Shown: piece after piece, positions 22,955 to 34,705 of the stretch | Layout: each line of letters begins with the position of its first letter | How positions within the stretch are numbered: the stretch's first letter is position 1 | Assembly (NCBI GenBank): GCA_018857735.1 | Contig: JABMCL010003107.1 | Coordinates: 389,001 to 453,000, forward strand | DNA length: 64,000 nucleotides | Direction: 5' to 3' | Origin: Alviniconcha marisindica | Lineage: Eukaryota > Mollusca > Gastropoda > Provannidae | The notes under the pieces: model-generated | What the model was told of the DNA's origin: nothing | What the model saw: only the letters and a program-made list of their open reading frames with translations | Databases searched by the model: none | Translations under genes and position numbers: made by a program

Positions 22955-24365
22955 ATCTGTGAAATTTGCCGTGCAGTTGAGCATGTTGGAGCACCTTTAC
23001 GTTGCCGACAACGGGGTTGAAGTGATTCCTGACGAAATCTTCCACATGAAGGCTCTCGTCACGCTGGACGTGTCTGGTAACGGCATCCGCGACCTGCCCG
23101 ACTCGGTGGGCAAGCTGACGTGCCTCAAAGCACTCAACGCCTCGCGCAACAAGCTGTCCGTGCTGCCCGAAGTGCTTGGACAGGACCAGCTCCTCACGTT
23201 GCTTGATCTCTCCCACAATCGCCTCACTGCGCTGCCTGCAGATCTCCGCAAACTGCGCAATTTGGAAACGTTCCATGTTGGCCACAACGAAATTGCAGCC
23301 ATGCCAAAGTCTATAGAATTCATGTACCAGCTGAGGTCGCTTGATGTGGCCACAAACGGTCTGACGGAGCTTCACCTGCCCAAGACGCTGACACACCTCA
23401 AGTTGTCGGACAATCCATTGATGGTCAATCCCACCGATTATCGATCTACGCTGGTAGTCATGGGAGACAAGGATCATTTGCGCAACCTGACCCACCTCGA
23501 ACTGTGTAAACTGGGGCTGGACGAAATCCCGGCTTCAGTCTTCAACCTCCGACTACTGAAACATCTAGACCTGTCACAGAATGGCATCAAGACTCTGACG
23601 GACAACATTTGCAAGCTGCGAGCCTTAGAAGAGTTGGTAGTGTGCTCTAATGAACTAGAGTCTCTTCCTGTGGGCTTGTATGCCCTTCAGATGCTGAAGC
23701 GTTTAGTACTGGTGGAAAATGGTCTTTCAGAGTTCTTTCCCGCCATCCTAAAGCTGAATTCACTGGAAGAATTGGATTTATCGCACAACAAACTCCGTCT
23801 GCTGCCAGAGGACTTTGGTAACCTGGTGAAGCTGAGGCGTCTGGACCTGTCACACAACGAACTGGTCATGTTCCCGCAAGATCGCATCGATATCCTGGCA
23901 TCGCTGTATGAACTCGATGTCTCTCATAACCACATTGACCAGATGCCCATCCACTTCCCCTACCTCTATCGCCTGAAAATCCTGCGCGCTAAAGGCAATG
24001 ATCTAGCCTCTCTTCCAGGTGAAATGGAGCGACTTCGCGCGCTGGAGGTCTTTGACGTATCAGACAACATCCTAACAGCGCTGCCAGAGAGTATCTGCAA
24101 GCTACCAGCCATAAAAGAAGTCCACGTTGAAGACAACAAGATCACCCAGGGGTTCCCCAAAGCCTGGGAGAACCTGCGGCAGAAAGCTACAATCACCTAT
24201 CAGGACCAGTCTTCGGTCAAGGACCGCCCGCCCCAGGACAGGCCGGTGAAGGAAGAAGAGGTGAAAGCCAGTCCCAAAGGGAAGCGGAAAGGAGGCAAGA
24301 GAAGCCCTGGGTCCGCCAGAAAAAATGTCATCAAGTCTGCTCCCCCTGCAGCTAGTGCCAGCTGA
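22955..24365 (+). CDS. Leucine-rich repeat protein, coding exon 5 of 5
   Basis: Residues 333-802 with the stop TGA at 24,363-24,365. The acceptor is TTTGTTCCAG. It holds over fifteen LRRs, for example LDVSGNGIRDLPDSVGKL, LDLSHNRLTALPADLRKL, LDLSHNKLRLLPEDFGNL and FDVSDNILTALPESICKL. One irregular stretch (LSDNPLMVNPTDYRSTLVV) splits the array into two blocks. The C-terminus (about 749-802) is charged and lysine-rich with no LRR, including KGKRKGGKRSPG. No kinase, death, IQ or other added domain is visible. The family (SHOC2, LRRD1, PIDD-type LRRs) generally provides a protein-binding surface; the specific partner is unknown. Orthology to a named gene cannot be fixed by eye. Confidence 0.92.
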
Positions 24366-25000
24366 ATCTACACGTTATAACAGTGACCCTTTTGTTTTTC
24401 ATTCTTTTTCCTCGTTTTATTATTTTTTCCCCTGGCCACATACTGGCGTGGCAACACAAAAAGACTCAGATTCGACAGCACACAAATGTTTATTTATTAA
24501 TTTATTATTATTATTATCACTATGAATCCTATTCTTGTCTTTTTAGTTTTGTTTAATATTACCGTAACGAAAACAACCTGTAGCAAAACAGATCGATGCT
24601 TGACCCAATGCTCTCCCCCACCCATACCCATCCCCCGCAAGAAAACAAAAAGCTCAGTGCATCAAATCTAAAGCAGCAAGAAAACAGCACCAAAATGAAA
24701 AGCTCAGTTCGTCAAATCTTACAGTACCCCTACAAGCAACAGCAAGAACACACAAAAAGCTGTTTATCAAATTTAACAGTAGGGAGTAAACAACAGCAGT
24801 AACACAAAATCTCAGTTATAATTACAGAGGGGTCTTAGAGCGCCCTTTCTCAAATGAGCCCTAGGCGTGTACATTTCACACAAGTTAAAAACAACCGACA
24901 TCAAAACGCACGATATTAATTTACACAAATTCGTCATCAAACATCGCCCCCTCTCAACACACACACACACACCACACACACACACACACACCACAGCACG

Positions 25001-25031
<31 letters not shown>

Positions 25032-25354
25032 TGTTACTTGACGCAGGCATGAGACAGTTGGAAGAGTTAGTAGATCTAATCTAACGGTAGGGAGCAAGCA
25101 AATACAACAAAAACAAAAACGCTCAGTACATCAAATCTAGCAGTAAGAAGCAAAGAACAGCAAGATCACAAAAAGCCCAGTACAAATGCTGACGAGATGT
25201 AGAACGACCTCGGTCAACTGTTCGTTTACATAGAAGCAATGGCATAATGGCAGATTATTTTGCCATCGTGTGAGAGAGGTTATGTAATATCATCAAATGC
25301 TCACCTCATCTAGGCCGGGTATGATTTGTGATTTGTACGAACTCACATAATATT
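24366..25354. other. 3' flank of the LRR gene
   Basis: This should contain the 3' untranslated region. No convincing AATAAA lies close to the stop. The segment 24,640-25,170 has loosely repeated phrases such as AAAAAGCTCAGT and CATCAAATCTA, and a CA run lies at 24,957-25,031. Confidence 0.5.
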
Positions 25355-25515
25355 AGATCCAAACACATAAAATATTCAAAAGAACGTTTATTTATTATGA
25401 CATAGACACACAACCTGCTAAACTATGTCATAATAAATCAGCGTTCTTTTGAATATTTTATGTGTTTGGATCTTGTTTTAGAACGCCAGCAGTCATTCAC
25501 GTTTCAGATTTTCGA
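25355..25515 (+). repeat. Palindrome-plus-tail repeat, copy B
   Basis: Arms from 25,355 and to 25,473 are near-perfect reverse complements of about 50 bases (AGATCCAAACACATAAAATA at the left edge) around a short loop. The tail TTTTAGAACGCCAGCAGTCA follows, as in the copies near 19.7 and 56.7 kb. It is the most compact copy and appears to lack the middle of the longer ones. Confidence 0.8.
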
Positions 25516-25959
25516 CATAATATTAACAACCACACTACTACTACTACAAACTAATAAGGTGTGTATCGACTTCATGATGTGTGTAAAGGAATGTATTCGT
25601 TTTAGAAATGCACCAATCATCTTAACAGACTGCTCCAGGCCGCTTTCTTCAAGTCTGCTGACATCCATACAACGGAAGCGAGGAAGTACCAGACAGGATG
25701 GGAGCACAGAAATCTTTGATGGGTGTGGTTCCTTCTCGGTGTCATGCCTTGTTTAGACGGTGGGAAAAATGACATGATCCCCAAAAGCGCGAAGAGAAAC
25801 ATATCTCTGTATACATACCTAAAACACATGTACGTGTTTCCCCACAAGGATAGGTACTTAGCATATTCGTTTTATTGTGTCGGGGAAGGAGAAGTGGTGT
25901 GAAACGTACTCTGCGCAATATTGCCGATCGACAACTGAGAAAGTGCTAAGCATGATAAG

Positions 25960-26040
25960 GTAGGTTAGTTAGTTAGTTAGTTAGTGCTTTGAGCCCAGTC
26001 AACCTCAAAGGGTTATATCAGGGCTAACAACAAATTTAGG
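25960..26040 (-). repeat. SINE family 2, 3'-end copy
   Basis: On the plus strand it reads (GTTA)n, then GCCCAGTCAACC, then GGTTATATCAGGGC; the reverse strand gives the shared tail GGTTGACTGGGC. Related copies lie near 27.1, 33.1 and 44.8 kb. Confidence 0.65.
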
Positions 26041-27070
26041 TTTATCTCCTAGATGTATCGTGTGGAGAGTTTTTGGAATAAAATATAGGTAAAAGGGCCG
26101 GTAGACAGAAACTAGACGCAAGAAAGGGGTGAAAGAGGTGGAGCAGCTTAGTGTAAACACCCCCGGCACGAGAAGCCGGCTCCGTGGGGGCGCATAATAA
26201 GGTAAAATAAAACCTTCTGTACATTTGTGAGCAGTCAGCACAGCCGCTCCACAAAATGTGATATTCGGATTTTATTTGACAGAATTTGCCATTTTCGCCA
26301 TTATTCTGAATGCTGGCGCGTTTTTATTTTTTAATGCTACATAGGAATCAAAACAATAATTATTTTAGATACCATGGAAGCATACGCCGATCTTTCAAAC
26401 CCATGAACACTGGTCTAAAGACTTGAGATACCATGGCCTAAACCTCCCAAACCCACGGGCGCTGTGGCCTCTGTTTGTCAGTTTGTCACCATCACCATGG
26501 TGTGCAGTTAACATTTCATCGGCGACATGAGCAGGCTGGTGCTCTTGCTGCCTTCTTGTGCCTTTCGTCCATTTGCCTTGGGGAGCTGGAACTGAATATT
26601 GCCGGTTTTTTGCAATGCCAGAATCCTTTATGATGCCACGCGCTGAGCATTTTTGGGGCAGGGTACTTTGTCTTCATAATAAATGTATGCCCGTGTTCAA
26701 GTCAAAATCTCACTACAGCAACTTTGTACAGTTTTTCGCGGTTTACCTTTCTTCTTCAACAAATGTATTAGCAAAAGTAGAAGCCACCCGTAGTACCCCC
26801 CCCCCCCCCCCCCCCCCCCTTCCCCAATGTTATAAGTGCCTTGGGATTGGAGTGATAAAGAAGAATACGATGAAGTTTTGTGTATATTACTATAAACATG
26901 TTAGACTCCCTGAGTTGGTTGATGTCAGTATACAAATACTTTATATATATATATATATGGTTGTTGTTTTTAAGTAGACTATTTTAGTACTTTTAAGAAG
27001 GTTTCAGCAACCACATTCTTGTGATTACTGTTTCGGTCTGCGGTGTTGTTTTGTTTCTAGCCTTTATTTT
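26041..27070. other. Unassigned intergenic DNA
   Basis: No gene recognised. A poly-C run of about 20 lies at 26,799-26,819 and a TA run at 26,941-26,958. Confidence 0.5.
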
Positions 27071-27073
27071 AAG

Positions 27074-27145
27074 GAAGTAAGTAACTTCAGTGTTTTACGC
27101 CCAGTCAACCATTACGGTTGTCAATATCAGGGCTATTATATTAAG
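27074..27145 (-). repeat. SINE family 2, 3'-end copy
   Basis: AAGTAAGTAACTTCAG, GTTTTACGCCCAGTCAACC and ATCAGGGCTATTA form the reverse complement of the family tail seen at 44,775-44,828. Confidence 0.65.
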
Positions 27146-27454
27146 GAAATTGTGGCATATGGTACATATCTTTTGTTTCCTCCATACATGTACAAACATC
27201 CTGCAGCAATTTAAATCGAAGGCGTAATGAATATCTGATGTTCATATGGTGTTTAAGTGGACAAATGTCGCTATCTGTTGCTTGAGAATTTTGTATCCGT
27301 TGCTTGAGAATTGTGTTTGCTACAGACTATTAATGTAAAAAATACAAGCCCTTTATGTATTGATTCTCCAAGCAATAGCACCTCTCTACTATAATTCCCA
27401 AATACCTACGCCAGATTTATATAAGCATTTATGCCTTTGCATAAAATCATATTC

Positions 27455-27456
<2 letters not shown>

Positions 27457-27529
<73 letters not shown>
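27457..27529. repeat. (GT)n-(GA)n microsatellite
   Basis: A GT run of about 34 bases followed directly by a GA run of about 37. Confidence 0.9.
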
Positions 27530-27531
<2 letters not shown>

Positions 27532-28559
27532 TTCGCCAGCTGTACTAGTTTTTCTGCACTTGTTCTATAAATTTACACACAATTTAAGCGCTTTATTCTC
27601 AGAATTATAAGGAGATCACGATGCAGTTAAAGTTCATTATTATTATTAATGTTTAGCGAATTATAGCAGAATCATAGCACTGTCAAGATCAAGGATTGTT
27701 ATTCGATTTTTCTTCTATGTGCCACTCCTCGTGTAACAAGAACTGACCTAGGCCTAATGTTTGTTGGTGTACCGGTATATTTCATTTCTCTTTTAATACG
27801 TCCCAGACCAAGGTGGATTACGAAAGAGTTACCACGCGGAACACGACTTTTTCGGACATATTAATTTATCTTGGTATTACATCAGGTCATTTGGAGCTTT
27901 CATAGTTCTTGGTCTCAGATGGTGGTTGAGAGTACACGCCATACCGGACTCGTCTACAGTTAATGTTCCAGAAACGGAGAAACGTAATTCTCTCTTTCCC
28001 AACAACATCACCCAGGTAGCAAAATAAAAGTAAAAATAGTAAAGCAGAAACTTTATTGGACAACCGTTACCACCGATAACCTAGGACAAGCAACTTGAAT
28101 GTTTCCAGTAAACTGGATGTACATTGTCTATTGTTTCAGTGTTTGCCCTTTCGTATTCCCCGTTCTGAACTTTTTTTTCTCTCTCTTTTTTTTTTTTTTT
28201 TTTTACCCCAATAAACAGTCAAAACACAACTTCTATCTGTGTTCATTTAATTACCAGCAGGGAGACCATCTGACCCACTCAGTTTGTGTTGACAATTAAA
28301 AACTTCAGACGATGGAGAGTTCAGTGCCAGCATGAGTGAACTGACTCGACAACCGGCAATTATGTTGCCCAACAAATGCTGTCACATAACCGCTTCCGTG
28401 ACAGTATTTCGAGAGAAAAAAAAGTTCCTTCAGTTTGATTTCTTTCAACGTAGACAAAGCGTGGAGTCTGTGTTTGTTTCAAGGAAAGATGTCAAGAGTA
28501 TTACACAGGGATAATATTAATAGGCAGTTGCCAAATCTTACCATCTGTCTTTGCTAATG
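27530..28559. other. Unassigned intergenic DNA
   Basis: No gene recognised; a poly-T run lies at about 28,187-28,204. Confidence 0.45.
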
Positions 28560-29059
28560 TAATGGCGTGGTGGAGCGTAGAAGGACAGGACACAGGCAGC
28601 GGAGTCAGTAAGATGGAGACCACAGCAGGCGGACGGCAGCAATCAGGTTTTATTTGCTCAGCAGCAGACAATTTTCAGCACACCCAAAATCCTCACGCGC
28701 ACGCATACATAAGAGAACGGCGCGGGCCGCAAGGAACACACGCTATCGCTACAATAAAATCGGCCCTCTGGACCACAAAATGGCTGACAATTGTGTTTCC
28801 TTGGCCCGCACAAATACACACTTTCCTCTACAATAACTAAACTAATTAAAACATGGAAAACATCAAATAAAAGCTACAGTTACAATCTTTTAAACCGTAT
28901 AAACAAAATGTACACACATGACTTATTTTATTTACAACAAGAGTGGGAAGCGTGGCTTGCACCTGTCCGAGTATAAACAGATTCGTACAACTAAATCACA
29001 ACTAACACAATGTACAAAATATAACTGTCAATAAAACTTACATCAGAATAAAGTGGAAA

Positions 29060-30784
29060 CTATATGATTCTAGGCAATCTTTTGTACAACCTGCCCAATT
29101 TCTGTTTTTGTGTATAGGTGTCAGTATCCAAACGGTTTTTAAGCATGATTAAAGCTTGCTTCGGGGATCTAGTCATGGGCATCTTACTGAGTTTAAACCA
29201 GTATCCAAGGGAAGAAACAGTACTGTCGATAAACAGAGGATACCTTCCCGTTTCGCCATATACCATGTGGTTTGGTGTCTTGTCACTCACACTTACAGGC
29301 AAAAAGATGAACTGTTTCAATATTTGCTAGCTTCGAAGTGCCGCACACTTCGGAAGCATACAAAAGCACAGGTTTAATTTGTGCATCAAAAAGCTCATCA
29401 AGTCTACATTTTTTCCTTTGGCCTTGCTGGCAAAATCTTCGCAGGCACAAACACTTGACAATTTCGTTGTTAGAGTGTAGCCCAAGTATTTGTATCTATT
29501 GACTATTTCGATTTCTTTCCCATAGAAGAAACATTTTTCTCCTGCTGAAATGTGACCACCTTTTCTAAAAACCATTAAGTTTGTTTTGCCTAAATTTACC
29601 GTCAGACCTGAGCAATTGGATGCTTTCTCGAGGCTATGTATTTGATTTTGTAATCCTGACGGTGTAGAAGACACCAAGACAATGTCATCAGAAAACAGAA
29701 GTGAAAAGATTTCGTCATGACCTGGAAGTAATTGGATACCATGTTTTCCACTTCTTCGAACAAAGTCAGCAACTTCAGATATTAGGAGGGAAAAAATTAA
29801 AGCGCTAAGCAGACAGCCTTGTTTCACACCCTGGGGACAGGCAAAGAAATCTGAGATGTTAGCAGCCCATCTTAGTTACCGAAAAATACGTAGCTTTTAA
29901 AATATTGACCATTTTTGATGACGTTTTTATTTTTTCAAATGTTTCCCATAATTTGTCTCAGTCTACAGTGTCAAACGCTTTCTTATAGTCTATGAAAGCA
30001 ACATATACTTTGCCTCATCTTCTGCTGTCTAACTTAGACTTCTCCATAGTAATTAACGTAAAGATGTGATCAATGGTTGAGTAGCCTTTGCGAAAACGTG
30101 CTTGTTCTTTGCTGATTTTTTTCTCATTTTCTGCCCATGCATATGCCTTTTATTCAAAATGGCTGTGAAGACCTTACTTACAATGCCTAGCAAAGATATT
30201 CCTCTATAATTATCTGGACCACTATCATCACCTTTTTTCCCCCTTTTTTGTTTGTTTAGTTTTTTGTTGTTGAGAGGAATTATTACGGATTTGCACCAAT
30301 CTAAAGGGAAGTAACTCGTATCATAACGTTTATTAAATAATTTTGTAAGAAATGGCACACCAAAATGTGCTGCATATTTTAAAAATTCGGCACAAATGTT
30401 ATCTAGTCCAGATGCCTTTCCTGCGTTTAAGTTTTTGATTGCTTGACGAACTTCTTGTTCAGTGATGGGGTTGTCTAGTTCGGGGATGAATCTTTCACTG
30501 TTACCACATTGTACATTGTACATTATCTTTTGCTTGCTTCGATCATGTTTTTCTACTTGGCCCAGAATAGCTTGAAAGTGGTTTTGCCATATTCTAATAT
30601 CGATTTCCTGTCGTTTCTTTCTATTTTGTCTCTCACTTCGAGCGGTTTCCCAAAACTTGTTGCTATTCCGTTTATTGTCTAAAAGTGCCTGGTGAAGAGT
30701 AATTTTGTACTGCTTTTTCTTTTCCGATATTGTCGATTTGTACTCACTTCTTTTTTTCTCTATACGTTGCCGTATCCGCATCAA
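29060..30784 (-). pseudogene. LINE reverse transcriptase region, frameshifted
   Basis: The pieces 30,053-30,784 (fingers, with PITEQEVRQAIKNLNAGKAS), 29,327-29,827 (palm, with the active-site SDD in FSDDIVLVSS, where most relatives have FADD) and 29,060-29,320 (C-terminal region) belong to one former protein. The motif A region between them (29,828-30,052) is readable only across frame breaks, so no active enzyme is encoded. Confidence 0.8.
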
Positions 30785-31048
30785 GTCCGGTTTTCTGAAA
30801 AAAGATTCAGTGCGCGGCGTGCTTCGCGCTTCTTTCGGAGGTAATCGCGGTCGTACAACATGTTCGTATCGCGCCCGTGGCCCGTGTCGAACCAGATCGT
30901 ACGCCTCATATTTTCTGCCGCTTGAAGTAGAGTTTCAGTGAATTTCTTCAAAGCTGAATCAGTGCAAGAATCCAAAAATTGAAAAGCTTTTTGCATTCCG
31001 CTTTGGAACTCTTCAGAGTGTATAGCTTCGAGAAAATCTGCCATCTTT

Positions 31049-32000
31049 TCACGATTCTGTTTCAGAGTTGTTGTGCTTTCTTTTCAGTTTCGTTTCGTTT
31101 TTCGACGTTTTTCCTTTTGTATTTGGATGGCTGTTGATGTTAAGCTGTAATGGCATATGGCTTGATTCGACACGATCTCCGACTACAAAGTTCATGTTCA
31201 GCTTAGAAATTAGATCGACAGAAACAATGAAATAATCTATTACACTGTTGCCCTGGTTAGAAACAAAGTAAAAAAAACAAAACATTTTGATCACCAGTGT
31301 TATTTCCGTTCAAAGAAGTGCTATGAAAAGTTGTACAAAAGTCTATCAATATTTTTCTAAATTGGTTTGTGATTTTATCTTCGGATTGTCTATTACCCTC
31401 TCCGCCCACATCGCACTTCATTACTAGTATCAACTTTAAGACTCCAATCGCCGATACGTGCATTCAGATCACCAGCCACCATTATATATGAAGTGTCTCC
31501 ATTTTCACACAGACTCAGGAGGAAATCTTCCAGAATATGGATGCTACAGTTTGTGTCGCATTGTTTATAGTAAGGGCTTTGATATGGTGGCACATATAAT
31601 GAGACAAACAGTGAATCTCTATCTACACCCAGTCGGTCTTTTGACAATTTGAAACAAATCGTATTATCATAATCGCATTCGACACACGTAACAAACTGCA
31701 TAAGACTTTTGCGAACCAATACAGCAACACCACCAGACTTACGACCCCGTCTGGATAGTAATTTTTTGGCGGGGGCGTGAAACACGCTATAATCTTCAAA
31801 GTGTGTACTGAAGTCGAACTGTGAACTAGTAAACGTCTGGAGGGACAAAATATATCAAACGATTTAATATAGTTCACGAAGTCGGGTTCATTCAGTTTTG
31901 CAATCAGGTTTTCGACATTTAAACTGGATATACTAATAGGGTCGTGTCCAGTCATTAACGTTTTCACCAACCTGTATGTCTGGTTGCGTTCTGTAAACAT
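31049..32000 (-). pseudogene. LINE endonuclease region, frameshifted
   Basis: Successive frames carry DPISISSLNVENLIAKLN, then RGRKSGGVAVLVRKSL, LFVSLYVPPYQSPYY and VAGDLNARIGDWS, then GNSVIDYFIVSVDL and SSHMPLQLNI. These follow the order of an apurinic-type endonuclease. At least three frame changes separate them. Confidence 0.75.
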
Positions 32001-32090
32001 CTGGGCCTTGGCCTGTTTGGTACTTTTGTGTCGAGTGCCACGCTGCGTGTAGATTTGCTTGACGAGTGTTGGTGTGCGTGCTTACATGCC

Positions 32091-32114
32091 AGAGAGAGAG
32101 AGAGAGAGAGAGAG
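32091..32114. repeat. (GA)n microsatellite
   Basis: A short AG run just 5' of the LINE on its coding strand. Confidence 0.85.
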
Positions 32115-32681
32115 CACCGAATCTGGCTTTTGCTTTCCCAAAGCCAAATCGCGGTAAAATCTTTTAGCGTGAATTTGGCAAAACAATGATGCAGATGTAA
32201 AAATCCGTAGCTCAAATAGGATCATTTTTTTCATTACTGTGTCTATTTTCTATTATGGTATAAATGACCTTGATCAGAGTGGTAACTTACTTTTTCTGGT
32301 CAATACTGGAAACAAAATGCGTACAGCTATGGGCGTCACTTTGTTCTTGAAAGCAGCCCCAGTTAAAGGACAACCCTTTGCTGCGTGTCAGCCTGTCACT
32401 GTCATCCTATATATACTACATACAACAAACTTCGCTGACGGAACATTTGAGATTTAGATGCGCAGATGTCATGCCCAACAAGCATAGTTGTATTACATCA
32501 TTTCAGCGTCCTTACTTTCCATCTGCACCAGTACAGAACATATTAAAATCAACATATATGTTGAATGAACAGATTTGTTTGTTTATAATACAAGCGATGG
32601 TTTGTTTTAGACATTTGAAACTTTATCAATAACTCGTTAATAAATGTGAGAAAAATCTGAGCACAGTTGTTGTATATCAGT

Positions 32682-32685
32682 CATG

Positions 32686-32716
<31 letters not shown>
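32682..32716. repeat. (GT)n microsatellite
   Basis: A GT run of about 30 bases. The surrounding 32,120-32,810 has no recognised gene. Confidence 0.85.
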
Positions 32717-32720
<4 letters not shown>

Positions 32721-32814
32721 GTCGACTGTGTTATATGTCAAGAAATGTGATCCAGCTCGGGCTTCTGATTTAGTGACTTTTTTTCTTTAAAAAAAAATTA
32801 ATATGCGATCCGTC

Positions 32815-32877
32815 CTTAGATTTTAACGTCCCTTCACCCGCACATACCCATGTGTGGATGAAGGGACGTTAAAATCC

Positions 32878-32880
<3 letters not shown>
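32815..32880. repeat. 66-bp palindrome with 31-bp arms
   Basis: Arms 32,815-32,845 and 32,850-32,880 pair with three mismatches around the loop ACCC; the core is TTTTAACGTCCCTTCA and its complement. A CT run follows at 32,883-32,919. Confidence 0.9.

Positions 32881-32882
<2 letters not shown>

Positions 32883-32919
<37 letters not shown>
32883..32919. repeat. (CT)n microsatellite
   Basis: A CT run of 37 bases directly after the palindrome. Confidence 0.9.
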
Positions 32920-32922
<3 letters not shown>

Positions 32923-33061
32923 ATGATGATTATAATATATTGGTTATTGTATGAGCATTTTTACACGGCAGACTCGATTGTAGTTTGCAGCAGTGACGGG
33001 TTCCAGAAGAGTGACTGGTATATATTATAGTAACCGTAATACTTTTTTCTGACCATCTTTC

Positions 33062-33115
33062 GCCGTGATGTAACCGGCATGGTTGACTGGGTGTTAAAAA
33101 CCAATTACCTACCTT
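33062..33115 (+). repeat. SINE family 2, 3'-end copy
   Basis: GTAACCGGCATGGTTGACTG followed by GGTGTTAAAAACCAATTACC matches the family tail at 44,775-44,828. Confidence 0.6.
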
Positions 33116-33268
33116 TCTCTTTTGGTTTGTTTCATTTTACTTTCTTTTTGTGCATTAGTTCCATTGTTAATTCGATGACTGATGTAGGTTCGTCTCTGTT
33201 CGATGTTTTGAGCCCGCGTGCTTTACTCAGTGGATTGACAAACAATTAAGCCTGAATCGTCTAAAATG

Positions 33269-33305
<37 letters not shown>

Positions 33306-33359
33306 AATAATACGTAAACTGAATATTCAGTTGGGTCCTATTGACCGGATACGGTGTTC

Positions 33360-33683
33360 AGTATGTAAACATGGTGCTTAACGTCCACAGAAACCGTAAG
33401 GCTTATTAGGGACGGGGAGAAGGTGGGGAAGGGGGTACGGAAGTGGGGGGAGAGGGAGATTATATACCTATCGCTACACTGTCACCACCAGAATGACTCT
33501 TGCATTAAGATGGCTAGTGATAAGAGCCTTTTTAATGTTTCATTAATTGTGAGGGACAAAGTCACAAGACAGTGTCCACAGACCACAATTTTTGAAGAGA
33601 AAGGAGAGCCGAAGCGGATTCGAACCGAGGTCTCTCTGCTTACCAGCTTGACACTTTACCCCTAGGCCAAAAACCGGCTCACG
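33360..33683 (-). mobile_element. tRNA-derived SINE, family 1, reverse copy
   Basis: The minus strand reads a tRNA-like head (33,608-33,680, with the B box complement GGATTCGAACC and the A box region CCTAGGCCA on the plus strand), a body with a G-rich middle (33,421-33,460), and the family 3' end (AACGTCCACAGAAACC on the plus strand). Flanks GGATACGGTGTTC (33,347-33,359) and GGATGCGGTATTC (33,684-33,696) look like a 13-base target duplication with two later changes, suggesting an older insertion than the copy at 14.75 kb. Confidence 0.8.
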
Positions 33684-33975
33684 GGATGCGGTATTCTTAC
33701 TGAACGCCTTTTTAATGCTTAGTGGCTGCGAGAAAACATCTGTTCCTACTACACCTACACTGACGTCCCGCTGATGTTTTCTGTGACTAGTATTTGAGTA
33801 TTTCACTCGCAGCGAAACATGTCTGATATCTGGGCGGCCGGGGATGTCTGATATCTTTCTCCTGCCTGGAATCTCAGGCGGGCTGTCATTTGATTCCCCT
33901 TTCATATCTCCTCTCTTGTTTTTTCTGCCTAGTCCTCTTGTGTCATTGGCGGGAGCTGCCACAAGTAGCATTTTT

Positions 33976-34092
33976 GTCGCGACAAAGTTTTGTGTTTGTC
34001 GCGACAAAAATGTGTTTGTCGCGACAAACATTGTAGTTGTCGCGACAAAAGTGTGTTTGTCGCGACAAAAATGTGCATGTTTTTGTCGCGAC
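33976..34092. promoter_or_regulatory. Left subterminal array of GTCGCGAC palindromes
   Basis: The self-complementary GTCGCGAC, usually set in TTTGTCGCGACAAA, starts at 33,976, 33,998, 34,018, 34,039, 34,059 and 34,085. The spacings 22, 20, 21, 20 and 26 are close to two turns of B-DNA. A decayed seventh (TTTTGTCACGCCAAAA) follows near 34,110. Binding by transposase or the SANT protein is inferred. Confidence 0.8.
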
Positions 34093-34436
34093 AAAACTTG
34101 GACAGACTTTTGTCACGCCAAAAGTGGTATAAATATTTGCGTCACAAGCACTAGGTTCAGCTGTTGTGACGACATACTTGTGAAGGGGCGGAGTTAGTTT
34201 TACTTATGGCTCTGGTGCTTCCGTTGAAAATGGAGGGGGAGAGAAATATATTCTTATCAAGGGTAGAGGCTGAAATCCGCTACTGCCCGCAGGATTGAAA
34301 GTCATGATGACATATTACGTACGTGAGTTATATCAAAAGCAGCACCATCGCCGAAGCTGGCGTAAACGGCATTGTTTCGACCTACACAGCGAAAAAAAAC
34401 AGCGGCGGCATACATGTTTATGCGACGTCGGGCGAG

Positions 34437-34645
34437 GCGAAGAGAGAGGGTGTTTCGAGACCGCACGCATCCCTTAGTGGAATACGACGACTTAGTGTAC
34501 AAAAAGTTCCGGTTCCACCGGCAGTTCATATTTTGAGCTGGCCGAAGAAGTGTCACAGGACATTGTGGGTCTTTGCCGAGAAAAGGGTATCTATTCTAAT
34601 ACCCGCCTTGCAAGTGTGTCTGGCTCTGCGTTTCAACACAACTTG
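34437..34645 (+). pseudogene. Harbinger transposase, N-terminal region
   Basis: VFRDRTHPLVEYDD is followed by YKKFRFHRQFIF, then after a 1-base shift near 34,535 ELAEEVSQDIVGLCREKG, and after another shift near 34,595 ILIPALQVCLALRF. This is the helix-turn-helix-like N-terminal region typical of PIF/Harbinger transposases (HARBI1-like). The following 34,646-34,844 is disrupted and contains a SINE-like fragment. Confidence 0.75.
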
Positions 34646-34705
34646 AAGCTTTCAAATCGTTCATGGTTCAGGAGCTGTGTGAGAGTCGAGGTGCCGGACG
34701 TCCTG

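Larger units (their letters stand above)
29060..32000 (-). mobile_element. CR1/Jockey-group LINE, decayed, minus strand
   Basis: Read on the minus strand from 32,000 down: an endonuclease start (SISSLNVENLIAKLN), an endonuclease body with AGDLNARIGDW near 31,420, DYFIVSVDL near 31,240, and a linker. Reverse transcriptase blocks follow: ASGLDNICAEFLK, NYRGISLLGIVSKVF, an AFDTVD stretch near 29,970, a GCLLSALIFSLLI block and the active-site FSDDIVLVSS near 29,690. A conserved C-terminal segment (29,060-29,320) includes VSSLGYWFKLSKM. Frameshifts or stops lie near 31,900, 31,440, 31,270, 31,046 and 29,830-30,050. The 3' end may reach about 28.6 kb. The exact clade is unresolved. Confidence 0.8.

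Noticed and set aside
22905..23495. 196-residue antisense frame over LRR exon 5
   Set aside because: Shadow of the LRR coding strand in a GC-rich exon; the repeats VGQV and RQ-type strings mirror LRR codons.
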